Below, one piece after another: positions 32,967 through 41,532 of a stretch of DNA of 52,769 nucleotides. Within the stretch, counting starts at the first letter, position 1. Each line of letters begins with the position of its first letter. Source of the DNA: an uncultured Pseudomonadales bacterium (GTDB lineage Bacteria > Pseudomonadota > Gammaproteobacteria > Pseudomonadales > Azotimanducaceae); assembly GCA_938036875.1 (NCBI GenBank), contig CALHVX010000139.1, forward strand, positions 1-52,769, given 5' to 3'. Made by a program: the position numbers and the translations under genes. The notes under the pieces are model-generated. The model was not told where the DNA came from, made no database searches, and was given only the letters and a program-made list of their open reading frames with translations.

Positions 32967-33956
32967 TCAGGTTGCTGTGTTAGGGGCAAATACGCCCTCG
33001 ATCTCCATGCTGAGATCTTCTCGACAGATATCCGCAACAAAAAAATTGGCGGCAGGATAACCCTCAAAGTGCTCTGTGTAAGCCGCTTCTGCTAGGGCTT
33101 GAGCGGCTGGGTCACGCAAGTAAAAGCGCATGGCCAATGGTTGCAACTGCATTGGGCTGGTGTCGATCTGGGTTGCAAAATTTTGAATCAAGTGGTCAAT
33201 ATTTCTTTTAGTTTCAGCAACTTGTGCGGTTAAATTGCCACTGTGTAGAGTGTTGTGCTCGACAATGCTGGAGGTGCCAGACAGTAACAGCAAGCCGGTT
33301 GCATCCCGTTCCACCCAAGTTGCCCTGGCAAAAGAAGGGCTACGTGGCCCGTACTCTTTTGGATATTTGTAGGCGCTAACTTGCCGAGGGTTCTCGATGT
33401 GTTGAACTTGGGTATCGCTTGTTGAGCTGAGCGCGGTGATACGCAGCTGGTTATCGTGGCTGCCGATTGCAGTTGCGGCGGGTAGGGCTACCGCATGTGC
33501 TTCAAAAGCTTCCGCTCGACCCCAGCAAAATTGTCGATACACCTCAGCGTCGCCAACCCCAACATTGATCTGCGGCAGGTAATTCCAAAAACGCACGAGT
33601 TGGGGGTGTGACGAGCTGGTGATGTCTGCCAGCAAGGCTCTGTAGGCTTGTTCAGCAACTTGGCGAATCTTATCAATGGGTGCCTCTACAATCAGCGTGC
33701 GCAATTGGTAGTAAGGCGTGGTAACCGTGCAGAAAGCCTCGTTGTTGGTGCTATCGCTGGCCCCGGGCGCTAGCCATTGCTCAGCGGGTGCTGAAGGGTT
33801 TAGGGGCTGTAGATTCATCGGTCGCTTTGAAGCGGGCGCGCTAGGATCGAAGGCAAACATGACGTTTGGTTGGCCTACCCCGGGTAGATGAATAGAGGTG
33901 AACTGCATTTGGATGGCTTTATCTAGAGAGGTCAGGGAACAGTTATCGGCTTTCAC
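32967..33956 (-). CDS. Chorismatase (FkbO/Hyg5/XanB2 family)
   Basis: A 329-residue enzyme of the chorismatase family. Recognisable segments in order: LVRFWNYLPQINVG (about 119-132), YRQFCWGRAEAF, the hallmark YKYPKEYGPRSPSFARA (about 192-208), LLLSGTSSIVEHNTLHSGN, and the C-terminal ADICREDLSMEIEG. The family releases pyruvate from chorismate; XanB2 of Xanthomonas gives 3- and 4-hydroxybenzoate, and the 3-isomer starts xanthomonadin. Placing it upstream of an ACP and an aryl ligase strongly suggests it feeds the polyene starter. It is the first gene of unit C. The start is GTG 33956; ATG 33908 (MQFTSIHLPG) is also possible. Confidence 0.9.
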   Translation of the reverse strand: MKADNCSLTSLDKAIQMQFTSIHLPGVGQPNVMFAFDPSAPASKRPMNLQPLNPSAPAEQWLAPGASDSTNNEAFCTVTTPYYQLRTLIVEAPIDKIRQVAEQAYRALLADITSSSHPQLVRFWNYLPQINVGVGDAEVYRQFCWGRAEAFEAHAVALPAATAIGSHDNQLRITALSSTSDTQVQHIENPRQVSAYKYPKEYGPRSPSFARATWVERDATGLLLLSGTSSIVEHNTLHSGNLTAQVAETKRNIDHLIQNFATQIDTSPMQLQPLAMRFYLRDPAAQALAEAAYTEHFEGYPAANFFVADICREDLSMEIEGVFAPNTAT

Positions 33957-34097
33957 TCATGGTTGGGTCATAGCCTGGGGCTTATGTCTGGCGTCAGGCT
34001 GGCCATCTGGAGCAGGTCATTATAAGCGATCTTAGGGCGCTTGTAAGGGGCTGTTGGTTGCGCAATTTGCCTTGAAGAGCCTCGGTCAGGGTTGGTG

Positions 34098-35405
34098 CTA
34101 AGGCCTTGGAGCAGGAAAATCGAGCAGCAGGCGGTTCACCCTGGCCGCAACCTCGGCGCTTTTTAGGATACTGACGTGGTCTTCGTCAAAGGCAACAAGC
34201 TGACGTGCTTGTTGCTGGGCTTGCTCTTTTAGCAGGCTATTTAAGGCGATAGTGCCATCAGAATTACCGGCCAAAAATAGGCTGTTGCCTTGGTACCCAA
34301 AGAGCAAATCGAATGGCACTGGCTCGGGCAGCGGTTGCGCGAGCAATTGCTTTAGGTAGTCAGAACCGGGCGCTATGTCTTGCCAAGCGGGGACACTGAT
34401 CGGGGCATTTGCCGCGCGTTGAGCCGCAGCATGACCTCCCCAGGGTGTGGAGAGGGTGATGAGTTGCCGAACAGTAGCCCGTCGGCCCTGAGCAAGATTG
34501 CGATTTGAGATATCGCGTGCAACCAACCCACCCATGCTGTGGGCAACAATGGCTAGCTCGTCGAAGTCGTAGGTTACTTGTAGCTCGTTGAGCAACCCGT
34601 TGATGGTCTCAGACAGCATGCTTAAGCTTGCGCCGGAAGGGTAGTTTAAGATCCAAGGCTGTAGCTTGGTGCGGTCTAGGCGGCTGATTAGATGTCGCCA
34701 ATCCCGACCGGTTCCGCCAATACCGTGCACAAAAAGTACCGGTGTTTTGTCGGCATCGAAGGGTTCCAAAAAATACAGACCGCTATGACCGGCTTGGACG
34801 TGCTTGACCGGCTCCCACATACCCATAACGCCAGCTTCCGTATCAAACTGCGGGTCGGACAGCTTCGCCAGGGTGCCAAGGTTGATGGTATCTCGGGCAA
34901 TAAGAACCGGGGGTAGGTCATCAGCATAGAGTAACGGCAGCTCTGCTTTGGCTTGAGCTGAATCCAGCAATTGAATGTTCAGGTCTGCTTGGCTGGATTC
35001 TTCGCCCATCACTAAGGCCGTGGGCTCACCCCACCAGCCAACGGGCTCGCCAGCTTGGAACCTTAGGTCTTCATTTTGATCTTCAAAGGCCATTAGGTAG
35101 AAGCTGCCCTCGCGATTGAGCAGCTCAAAAGGGCCGTTGCCGTAGCGCACGGTATAGGTCTCTGGGATGTAGTTTTGGTGTTCTCCAGCGCGTACTAGAG
35201 CAACCACAATGACACCTTCTGGGTTGTTGGCGCCCGTGATCTCGCCGCTAATCTTGGTTGCGCTATTTAGCCAACTTACGTCTTCTTTGAGGCGCAACAA
35301 CATGCATCCTGAGAGCAGCGACACCAGGAGTGACGGGAACAACACGTAGACTAGCAAGCGCCTGAAGTTGCGGGTTAGCTGAACGGTGGGGTGCAAGGTT
35401 GTCAT
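34098..35405 (-). CDS. Lipoprotein alpha/beta-hydrolase, lipase-like
   Basis: A 435-residue protein. After ATG 35405 come a charged N-terminus and a hydrophobic helix ending in LLSGC, a lipobox, so it is probably a lipoprotein. The C-terminal half is an alpha/beta hydrolase: oxyanion-loop segment VLFVHGIGGTGRDW, the nucleophile elbow HSMGG, and a late His in EDHVSI. It resembles the triacylglycerol lipase/esterase group. The middle region is a beta-rich unknown domain. AAGGA nine bases before the ATG supports this start; the frame is open to 35603 without a signal. It lies 141 bases upstream of the chorismatase start on the same strand, so a link to polyene lipid processing is possible but unproven. 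Confidence 0.8.
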   Translation of the reverse strand: MTTLHPTVQLTRNFRRLLVYVLFPSLLVSLLSGCMLLRLKEDVSWLNSATKISGEITGANNPEGVIVVALVRAGEHQNYIPETYTVRYGNGPFELLNREGSFYLMAFEDQNEDLRFQAGEPVGWWGEPTALVMGEESSQADLNIQLLDSAQAKAELPLLYADDLPPVLIARDTINLGTLAKLSDPQFDTEAGVMGMWEPVKHVQAGHSGLYFLEPFDADKTPVLFVHGIGGTGRDWRHLISRLDRTKLQPWILNYPSGASLSMLSETINGLLNELQVTYDFDELAIVAHSMGGLVARDISNRNLAQGRRATVRQLITLSTPWGGHAAAQRAANAPISVPAWQDIAPGSDYLKQLLAQPLPEPVPFDLLFGYQGNSLFLAGNSDGTIALNSLLKEQAQQQARQLVAFDEDHVSILKSAEVAARVNRLLLDFPAPRP

Positions 35406-35626
35406 CCAAAACGTCCTTTGCGGGTAAGCAAAACAACAAGTTAGCGATAAGGTTTGCGGCGCGCAACCCTGGCTCAACTGGCTGGTCCCGTGCGGCTCTG
35501 AATCCAGTGGGCAGATATTGGTCAAAGGTGGTCTCAACAGGGCTCGCGATTGATCCTCCCTAGGTGGCAAACTAGCGCCGACGTTCAAGATTGCTTGGCC
35601 CAAATTTTAACCCAAGACTCTAATTC

Positions 35627-36418
35627 ATGATCCTAACTCAAGATGAACACGCCGCGTACCAAGAGCTAGGCTACTTTGTACGCGAAGCGGTTTTCGACAT
35701 TAGCGAGGTGACCGCTTTGCAGGTGGCGGCAGGGCTTGCGGTAGAGCGCGCGCAACAGCTTTGCAAACAGGGTCAGGCTTACGTGTTGGACGATGCAAAG
35801 TTTGTCGACGTTGAACACATGACGGTGCAGTTCGAACATGCAAAAGACAGTACCGATGTGCGCGTGATTGAACCCATCAACGATTTGGTGCCAGCCTTTG
35901 ATACGCTGCTAGATGATGAGCGTCTGTTGGCCCCCATGCGCGGCCTGATCGGTAAGCGGCAATTGGCGCTGTGGACCGCAAAGTTGAACTTGAAGCCGGC
36001 GCGTTGTGGATCCGGCTTTGGTTGGCATCAAGATTCACCTTATTGGATACACGATTGTGGGCATGTGGATTTACTTCCCAACGTGATGCTTGCCATAGAT
36101 AGGTTTACGGCCGCTAACGGGGCACTCCAAATTGTTGCCGGAAGTCACGCGCAAGGCCGCCTGCCCGGCTGTAGCGATGAACGTCAACTAGCCGGGTTTT
36201 ACACCGACCCCAACGCTTTTGATGTTGACGCTGCGCAAACTCTGGAAGTGGCTCCGGGAAGCTGCATTTTCTTTAGCCCCCATGTTGTGCATGGCTCGGG
36301 ACCTAACCGCACTGAGCTCGAACGCCGCGCCGTGATCATGACCTACCAGCCTGGTGGTTATGCTGCGCTTAAGTCCGGTCAGCTGCGCGCGGTGGGCGGC
36401 GGGCCCGCTTTGGTGTAA
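35627..36418 (+). CDS. Phytanoyl-CoA dioxygenase (PhyH) family protein
   Basis: A 263-residue non-haem iron, 2-oxoglutarate-dependent dioxygenase of the PhyH family. The iron facial triad is visible: His and Asp in WHQDSPYW (about 134-141) and the distal His in HVVHGSGPN (about 223-231), with a 2-oxoglutarate-binding Arg in RRAVIMTY. The family hydroxylates alpha to an acyl group or hydroxylates other small molecules; the substrate is unknown. Its 3' end overlaps the convergent nitroreductase gene by 40 bases. A second PhyH gene lies at 49821. Confidence 0.9.
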   Translation: MILTQDEHAAYQELGYFVREAVFDISEVTALQVAAGLAVERAQQLCKQGQAYVLDDAKFVDVEHMTVQFEHAKDSTDVRVIEPINDLVPAFDTLLDDERLLAPMRGLIGKRQLALWTAKLNLKPARCGSGFGWHQDSPYWIHDCGHVDLLPNVMLAIDRFTAANGALQIVAGSHAQGRLPGCSDERQLAGFYTDPNAFDVDAAQTLEVAPGSCIFFSPHVVHGSGPNRTELERRAVIMTYQPGGYAALKSGQLRAVGGGPALV

Positions 36419-37125
36419 CGCGTCCCGGGCGGATCTTCCGCCCAAGCCGGTGCTTCGCCCCAAGTATCGCCAAACACTAATTCTTGTAGCGGTCGGCGGC
36501 GCACTGGGCCATGGCGACCCTGGGGTTTGCCTAAGGTTAGTGTGCAAGTGATGAAGATATCCTCAGGGATGTCGAGCAAGGCTTTGAGCTCCGCTTCTAC
36601 CGGTCCATGAAAGCCGGTGATGACACCGCCGTAGCCCAAACCTCGAGCCGCTAGCAACAGATTTTGCACCGCAGGGTAGATAGAGGCGCCTTCCATTGGG
36701 GTTGGCTCGCGGTATCGCACCAAGCAAGGCAGTACCAGGCATGGCACCTTGGCAAACTCATCTACGTAGTGCTGCATGGTCCGAGCCATGCGTGATTTGG
36801 GTGAATCTGGGTCGGCACCGCTGCCTTTGTCGTATTGGTCGTTCTGCCGTTTTTCGGCCCAAAATTGTTGGGCAGAGTCGGCGATAAGCGCTTTGGCTTG
36901 TGCGGCGCGCTGACCCTGTGACAACACCACAAAGCGGAAGGGCTGCCGGTTGGAGCCGCTGGGTGCGCGGGTTGCAGCGAACAAGATATCGCGCAGGACC
37001 GCCTCCGGTATGGGTTCATTGAGGTAACGGCGAATGGCTCGGGTGGATGCCAAGCCTTCCAGCAAACTCACATCGGTGTTGGCTACAGGGGTTTGCGACA
37101 GCGGTTGGGGGGTAGATTGGCTCAC
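36379..37125 (-). CDS. Nitroreductase family protein
   Basis: A 248-residue FMN-binding nitroreductase fold protein: STRAIRRYLNEPIPEAVL (about 28-45) is the first helix and phosphate-binding loop, ATRAPSGSNRQPFRFVVL gives the FMN contact Ser/Asn/Arg, and GLGYGGVITGF the later loop. Such enzymes use NAD(P)H to reduce nitro, quinone or enone groups. The preferred start is GTG 37125, with AAGGA nine bases upstream; the frame is open to ATG 37173, but that codon shares bases with the start of the divergent transporter gene. Confidence 0.88.
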   Translation of the reverse strand: MSQSTPQPLSQTPVANTDVSLLEGLASTRAIRRYLNEPIPEAVLRDILFAATRAPSGSNRQPFRFVVLSQGQRAAQAKALIADSAQQFWAEKRQNDQYDKGSGADPDSPKSRMARTMQHYVDEFAKVPCLVLPCLVRYREPTPMEGASIYPAVQNLLLAARGLGYGGVITGFHGPVEAELKALLDIPEDIFITCTLTLGKPQGRHGPVRRRPLQELVFGDTWGEAPAWAEDPPGTRYTKAGPPPTARS

Positions 37126-37171
37126 GGCTAAGGGTCCTTGGTTGGCTTGTCGAGCAAGCGAGTTTGACCCC

Positions 37172-38458
37172 ATGCGAAGCAGCCCCTACATTGCGTGCTG
37201 CTTTCATTGGGTGGTGGTTACTTTGGGTCTTACTGTATCGCGTTTTTTATTGTTGAAGCCATCTTTGCGGCCCACCGGGTGGCGGCGGCACGCCGTTTTG
37301 GCTGCTGGCTTGCTCTGTTGCCTAATGATGTTTCGATCTGCTGTGGCAGATACAGCTGGTGAAGGTTCATCCGAGGGTGAACCACAACTGGGCAAAAGCA
37401 TGGCTTGGACGGCTTACAACTTAGGTACCACGGGCTACAACCAGGCGGTGGCTATCGGCAAGGTGTTGAAAGACCACTATGGGACCACCTTACGGGTTGT
37501 GCCGGGCAAAAATGATGTTTCCAGGCTGTTGCCATTGGTGAAAGGTCGAGTTCAATTTTCAGCCAATGGGGTTGCCACCTACTTTGCTCAAGAAGGGGTG
37601 TTTCAGTTTGCCGGGGCCAAGTGGGGACCGCTGCCGCTGCGTTTGGTGATGACTTCTAACGGCGAGAGCAATCAGGCGCTTGGTGTAGCAGCAGATGCGG
37701 GTATCAAAACCTATGCCGATCTCAAGGGCAAGCGAGTGCCTTATGTCCGAGGAGCACCGGCGCTAAACGTGACTACGCAAGCTTTCTTAGCTTGTGGCGG
37801 GCTCACTTGGGACGATGTTGTCCGGGTAGACTTTCCCGGTTACAACGCCATGTGGACTGGTGTGATCAATGGTCATGTGGATGCTGCATATGCCACCACC
37901 GTATCGGGCCCAACGCGCAAGTTAGAAGCCTCTCCTCGGGGAATATTTTGGCCACCAGCACCTCATGGTGACGCCGGCTGCTGGGAGCGCATGCGCAAAA
38001 TTGTGCCGTTTTTTACCCAGCATGTGGCAACCCGAGGTGCGCAGATTTCCGTTGAGCAGCCACATGAAGGCGCAACCTATCCGTACCCCATGCTGATCTC
38101 TTTAGACACAGCGCCAGCACCTTTGGTTCACGACTTAGCGAAGGTCATTCATCGCCACTACGACGAATTCAAGGACGCAGACCCTGGTGCCATTGGTTGG
38201 GCAATGGATCGTCAGCAGTTTCGCTGGGTGGTGCCTTACCATGAAGGTGCCGTGACTTACTTTAAGTCGCTTGGTCTGTGGGACGCGCAAACCGAAGAGC
38301 ACAACAACCGTTTGTTACAACGTCAGGCTGTGCTTGCACAAGCTTGGCAACAGCACCTAAAGCAAACGGATAAGCGTGCTCCAGATTTTGCCGATAAATG
38401 GATGGCGGCCAGGCGGGCGGCACTTGAAGCGCAAGGCTTTGATCCTGTTTGGCGTTAA
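37172..38458 (+). CDS. TAXI-family TRAP transporter solute-binding protein
   Basis: A 428-residue periplasmic binding protein of the TAXI type. A hydrophobic stretch RRHAVLAAGLLCCLMMFRSAVA (about 35-56) is the probable signal peptide, after a longer leader than usual. The mature part has TAYNLGTTGYNQAVAIGKVL and GKNDVSRLLPLVKGRVQFSANG, then VPYVRGAPALNVTTQAFLACGG and the C-terminal lobe. It delivers an organic acid or similar solute to the TRAP permease encoded three bases downstream. The leader suggests the true start may be later, such as TTG 37252. The substrate is unknown. Confidence 0.88.
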   Translation: MRSSPYIACCFHWVVVTLGLTVSRFLLLKPSLRPTGWRRHAVLAAGLLCCLMMFRSAVADTAGEGSSEGEPQLGKSMAWTAYNLGTTGYNQAVAIGKVLKDHYGTTLRVVPGKNDVSRLLPLVKGRVQFSANGVATYFAQEGVFQFAGAKWGPLPLRLVMTSNGESNQALGVAADAGIKTYADLKGKRVPYVRGAPALNVTTQAFLACGGLTWDDVVRVDFPGYNAMWTGVINGHVDAAYATTVSGPTRKLEASPRGIFWPPAPHGDAGCWERMRKIVPFFTQHVATRGAQISVEQPHEGATYPYPMLISLDTAPAPLVHDLAKVIHRHYDEFKDADPGAIGWAMDRQQFRWVVPYHEGAVTYFKSLGLWDAQTEEHNNRLLQRQAVLAQAWQQHLKQTDKRAPDFADKWMAARRAALEAQGFDPVWR

Positions 38459-38461
38459 GCG

Positions 38462-40420
38462 ATGACCTCCTCAAACTCTTCTGGCCAAGCTTCAGCCAGC
38501 TTAGGCTCTACTAAGTTAGATTCCGTTATCCAAATAGCGGTTGGCGTTTGTGCGGTGTTTGCGCTGCTATTGGCCATGGACACCTTGCGCATGTTTGGCT
38601 CCGAGCAATGGCTTGAGCAAATCATTCGCGTTGAGACCCAGTACTACTTTGCCTTGCTGGCGTTGTTGTTGCCGTTTGCCTTCTTGTTGTATCCCAGCCG
38701 CTGGTGGTTTGATTGGCCTATGACGATAGCCACTTGGGTGGTGCTCGGTTACTTCTATGTAAATGCCGAGCTTGCGCTTGACGAGGCCTGGGAGTTTGAA
38801 GCGCCCGAAACAGCGGTGCTTGCGGCCTTGTGTCTTTGGCTGTTGTTGCTCGAAGCGTTACGTCGGGTTGCTGGATGGGCGCTGTTTCTGATCGCCGGAC
38901 TGTTTTCGTTGCTCCCCATTTTTGCCGAGCAGATGCCCTCTATGTTGAGTGGCTTAGCAGCAACCTGGCAAGAGACCTCGGCGTACCATGCTTTGTCTAT
39001 TGAAAGTTTGTTTGGGTTGCCGTTTCGCGCTTTTGCGGAGCTTGTGATGGGGTTTCTGTTGTTTGGGGTGGCCTTGCAGTTCACTGGCGGCGGGCGATTC
39101 TTTTTGGACCTTGCGTTTGCTTTGCTGGGTAAATCCCGTGGTGGGCCAGCGAAGGTGTCAATTTTGTCCAGTGGGCTTATGGGCTCCATGAGCGGCAGCG
39201 TGGTCACCAACGTGTTGACGACCGGGCAGCTCACCATACCGGCCATGAAGCGTGCGGGTATGTCGGGCACTATTGCGGGAGCTATCGAGGCTTGCGCCAG
39301 CACCGGTGGTGTACTGCTACCGCCGATCATGGGCAGTACCGCATTTGTGATGGCAACCTTGCTGGAGGTACCTTATGTGGAGGTGGCCACGGCGGCCGCA
39401 TTGCCCGCGATGCTGTATTTCATCGCGCTCTATGTGCAGTTAGATGCATACGCTGGACGACATGCGTTAGCAGGTCTCGAAGACTCTGCCATTCCAAAGC
39501 TTGGGGCCACCATGGCCGCGGGCTGGTTCTACTTAGGAGCCTTTGCGCTGTTGGTGTTTTTGCTGCTGTTTTTACAGCGCGAGGCGGTTGCCCCTTACTA
39601 TGCCACCGCGGCGCTATTGGTCATGAACCAGTTAGTCCCTAGCAAGCGTTTAGATTGGCGGGGTTGGATTGGACTCAGTCAAGCCCTGGGTCGTTTGTTG
39701 GTTGAGCTTGCCGTCATCTTGGCGGGCGTTGGTTTGATTGTTGGCTCGCTGTCGCTCACCGGTCTGAGCGGCACTTTGGTCAATGATTTGTTGTTTATTG
39801 CCGGTGATAACGTGGGTTTGCTGCTCTTGATGGGGGCTGCTACTAGCTTTGTGTTGGGTATTGGGATGACGGTCACCGCGGCCTATATCTTTTTGGCCAT
39901 TGTATTGGCCCCAGCCTTACAAGAGGCAAGCTTTGCTCCGCTGAGTATTCACTTGTTCATTTTGTATTGGGCGATGTTGTCTTTTATCACGCCTCCAGTT
40001 GCATTGGGCGCCTTTGCAGCAGCATCCATTGCTAAAGCGAGCCCACTGGCAACCGGCTTTGCCGCTATGCGCTTGGGTAGCATCTTGTATTTCATTCCCT
40101 TCATTTTTGTTTTAGATCCAAACTTTATCTTGCAGGGAACACCTCTGGGTGCGGCGCAAGTCTTTGGGGAGGCGTTGCTTGGGGTTTGGTTGCTGGCCGG
40201 TGCGTTACAGGGGTATCTACCTGGGGTAGGTCGGCTCGATAGCATGCTGCTGCGTGTGCTCTACGGCCTGGCCGGGGCGCTGATTGCGGCCCCCAGTTTG
40301 GCGGCCGTTGTTCCGCAAGCGCCGTCTAATGCTCTGTGTCTTGGGCTTGGGGTGATCATCGCCCTGATTGCTGGGGCCTTAACCTTCGCTATGCGGCAAC
40401 GGGCATGGCGCAAAGAATAG
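38462..40420 (+). CDS. TRAP transporter permease, fused 4TM-12TM
   Basis: A 652-residue membrane protein. The first ~190 residues are the small DctQ-like part (four hydrophobic segments) and the rest the large DctM-like part, with repeated glycine-rich loops such as SSGLMGSMSGSVVTNVLTTG and ACASTGGVLLPPIMG, and helices ending near MRQRAWRKE. TAXI systems normally have this fused permease. It works with the solute-binding protein upstream and uses an ion gradient. The start ATG lies three bases after the binding-protein stop. Confidence 0.93.
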   Translation: MTSSNSSGQASASLGSTKLDSVIQIAVGVCAVFALLLAMDTLRMFGSEQWLEQIIRVETQYYFALLALLLPFAFLLYPSRWWFDWPMTIATWVVLGYFYVNAELALDEAWEFEAPETAVLAALCLWLLLLEALRRVAGWALFLIAGLFSLLPIFAEQMPSMLSGLAATWQETSAYHALSIESLFGLPFRAFAELVMGFLLFGVALQFTGGGRFFLDLAFALLGKSRGGPAKVSILSSGLMGSMSGSVVTNVLTTGQLTIPAMKRAGMSGTIAGAIEACASTGGVLLPPIMGSTAFVMATLLEVPYVEVATAAALPAMLYFIALYVQLDAYAGRHALAGLEDSAIPKLGATMAAGWFYLGAFALLVFLLLFLQREAVAPYYATAALLVMNQLVPSKRLDWRGWIGLSQALGRLLVELAVILAGVGLIVGSLSLTGLSGTLVNDLLFIAGDNVGLLLLMGAATSFVLGIGMTVTAAYIFLAIVLAPALQEASFAPLSIHLFILYWAMLSFITPPVALGAFAAASIAKASPLATGFAAMRLGSILYFIPFIFVLDPNFILQGTPLGAAQVFGEALLGVWLLAGALQGYLPGVGRLDSMLLRVLYGLAGALIAAPSLAAVVPQAPSNALCLGLGVIIALIAGALTFAMRQRAWRKE

Positions 40421-40429
40421 GAGGTATCT

Positions 40430-41356
40430 ATGGGTATGTTGATTGATGGTCGTTGGTCCGCACAAGATCAGCGGATAGCGTCTGGCACCGGGGCCTTTGT
40501 TCGCCCGGAATCCTCCTTTCGATCGTTTATCGGCGCTGCTGACGGCGTTTATGCTGCGCAGGCGGGTCGCTATCACTTGTTTGCTAATGCGGGATGTCCT
40601 TGGGCCTATCGTGCTTTGTTGTATCGAAGCCTTAAGCAGCTAGAGCCCTTGTTGAGCATCTCTTTGACCCAGCCCGCGGCGGGTGCGCAAGGTTGGACCT
40701 TTGGTGAACCGGAAGCATTGCTAGGTGCATTGCATATGCATCATGTCTACACCGCAGGGCAGGCAGATTTTACTGGGCGCGTCACTGTGCCGGTGCTTTG
40801 GTGCAAGCAAACTCAGAGCATTGTTAACAATGAATCGGCGGACATCATTCGAATGCTCAACTCCGCCTTTGATGATTGTGCTGGGGTTAGCGAGGTAAAT
40901 TTTTATCCAAAGGATTTGGTTGGGCAGATTGATGCTTGGAACGCCAAAATCTATCCTGCAGTTAACAATGGTGTTTACCGTTGTGGCTTTGCTCAGTCAC
41001 AGACAGCCTACGATGAAGCCTTTGATTTGCTGTTTAGCACCTTAGATGACATTGATGAGCACCTAGGCTCAAATCGCTTTTTGTGTGGTGAGCGGGTAAC
41101 CGAAGCAGATTGGCGATTGTTTTCGACCTTGATTCGATTCGACCTGGCTTATCACGGTCAGTTTCGCTGCAATCGCAATATGATTCGAGACTACCCCAAT
41201 CTATGGCCCTACACCCGGGACCTCTATCAATACCCGGGGGTGGCGGCAACGGTAGACGTAGAGGCGATCAAAGGCATCTACTACGGTAGCCGTGAACCCC
41301 GCATTCTGCCTAAAGGTCCGGTTCTGGATTTTGCCCAGCCCAGCGGCCGAGCTTGA
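40430..41356 (+). CDS. Glutathionyl-hydroquinone reductase-like GST (Omega/ECM4 class)
   Basis: A 308-residue glutathione transferase of the glutathionyl-hydroquinone reductase group. The catalytic Cys56 lies in the signature ANAGCPWAYRAL, and the C-terminal helical half has RCGFAQSQTAYDEAFDLLF, LCGERVTEADWRLF and YPNLWPYTRDLYQ, typical of YqjG/ECM4 proteins. These enzymes reduce glutathionyl-hydroquinones to hydroquinones. A very strong Shine-Dalgarno AGGAGG eight bases before the ATG sets the start, ten bases after the permease stop, so it may be cotranscribed with the TRAP genes. Confidence 0.9.
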   Translation: MGMLIDGRWSAQDQRIASGTGAFVRPESSFRSFIGAADGVYAAQAGRYHLFANAGCPWAYRALLYRSLKQLEPLLSISLTQPAAGAQGWTFGEPEALLGALHMHHVYTAGQADFTGRVTVPVLWCKQTQSIVNNESADIIRMLNSAFDDCAGVSEVNFYPKDLVGQIDAWNAKIYPAVNNGVYRCGFAQSQTAYDEAFDLLFSTLDDIDEHLGSNRFLCGERVTEADWRLFSTLIRFDLAYHGQFRCNRNMIRDYPNLWPYTRDLYQYPGVAATVDVEAIKGIYYGSREPRILPKGPVLDFAQPSGRA

Positions 41357-41448
41357 CTTATAGGGCTCTAGCCCTCAGTGTGCGCGCCGCGCGTTCGGTT
41401 GCGTGGTCTTGAGACGGCCGTTGCTGGATTCGCTCTAAACTTCAATTT

Positions 41449-41467
41449 TCGAAGCAACAGGCTTCGA
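41449..41467 (+). promoter_or_regulatory. Stem-loop in the rhlE leader
   Basis: In the 176-base gap between the GST and helicase genes, TCGAAGC (41449-41455) and GCTTCGA (41461-41467) form a 7-bp hairpin with loop AACAG. No T-run follows. It sits about 65 bases before the helicase start, so it may be a leader structure, as in cold-inducible helicase mRNAs, but no known element is recognised. A shorter AGGGCT/AGCCCT repeat lies just after the GST stop. Confidence 0.3.
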
Positions 41468-41532
41468 GTCGTTTGCTCACCCTACGGTTGCGTAGAGGTT
41501 GATGTCGGGCGACACAGCCCACAGGATTTCAC

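Larger units (their letters stand above)
17425..33956. other. Aryl polyene (xanthomonadin-like) biosynthetic gene cluster
   Basis: The 18 genes in this span match the aryl polyene set one for one: two ketosynthases plus a Cys-less ketosynthase-like partner, ketoreductase, two hotdog dehydratases, thioesterase, two acyl carrier proteins, aryl ligase, chorismatase, halogenase-like flavoenzyme, two acyltransferases, GT2 glycosyltransferase, COG4648 membrane protein, LolA-like carrier and MMPL exporter. They lie in three units: 23530 to 17425 (minus), 23700 to 27341 (plus) and 33956 to 27320 (minus). Most neighbours overlap by 4 to 8 bases or are under 15 bases apart. No phosphopantetheinyl transferase or methyltransferase gene is seen inside the cluster. 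Confidence 0.9.

Noticed and set aside
17425-33956. Dialkylresorcinol or ordinary fatty acid synthesis operon
   Set aside because: DarA/DarB-type genes are not seen, while the KS/CLF pair, chorismatase, COG4648, LolA and MMPL together are specific to aryl polyene clusters.
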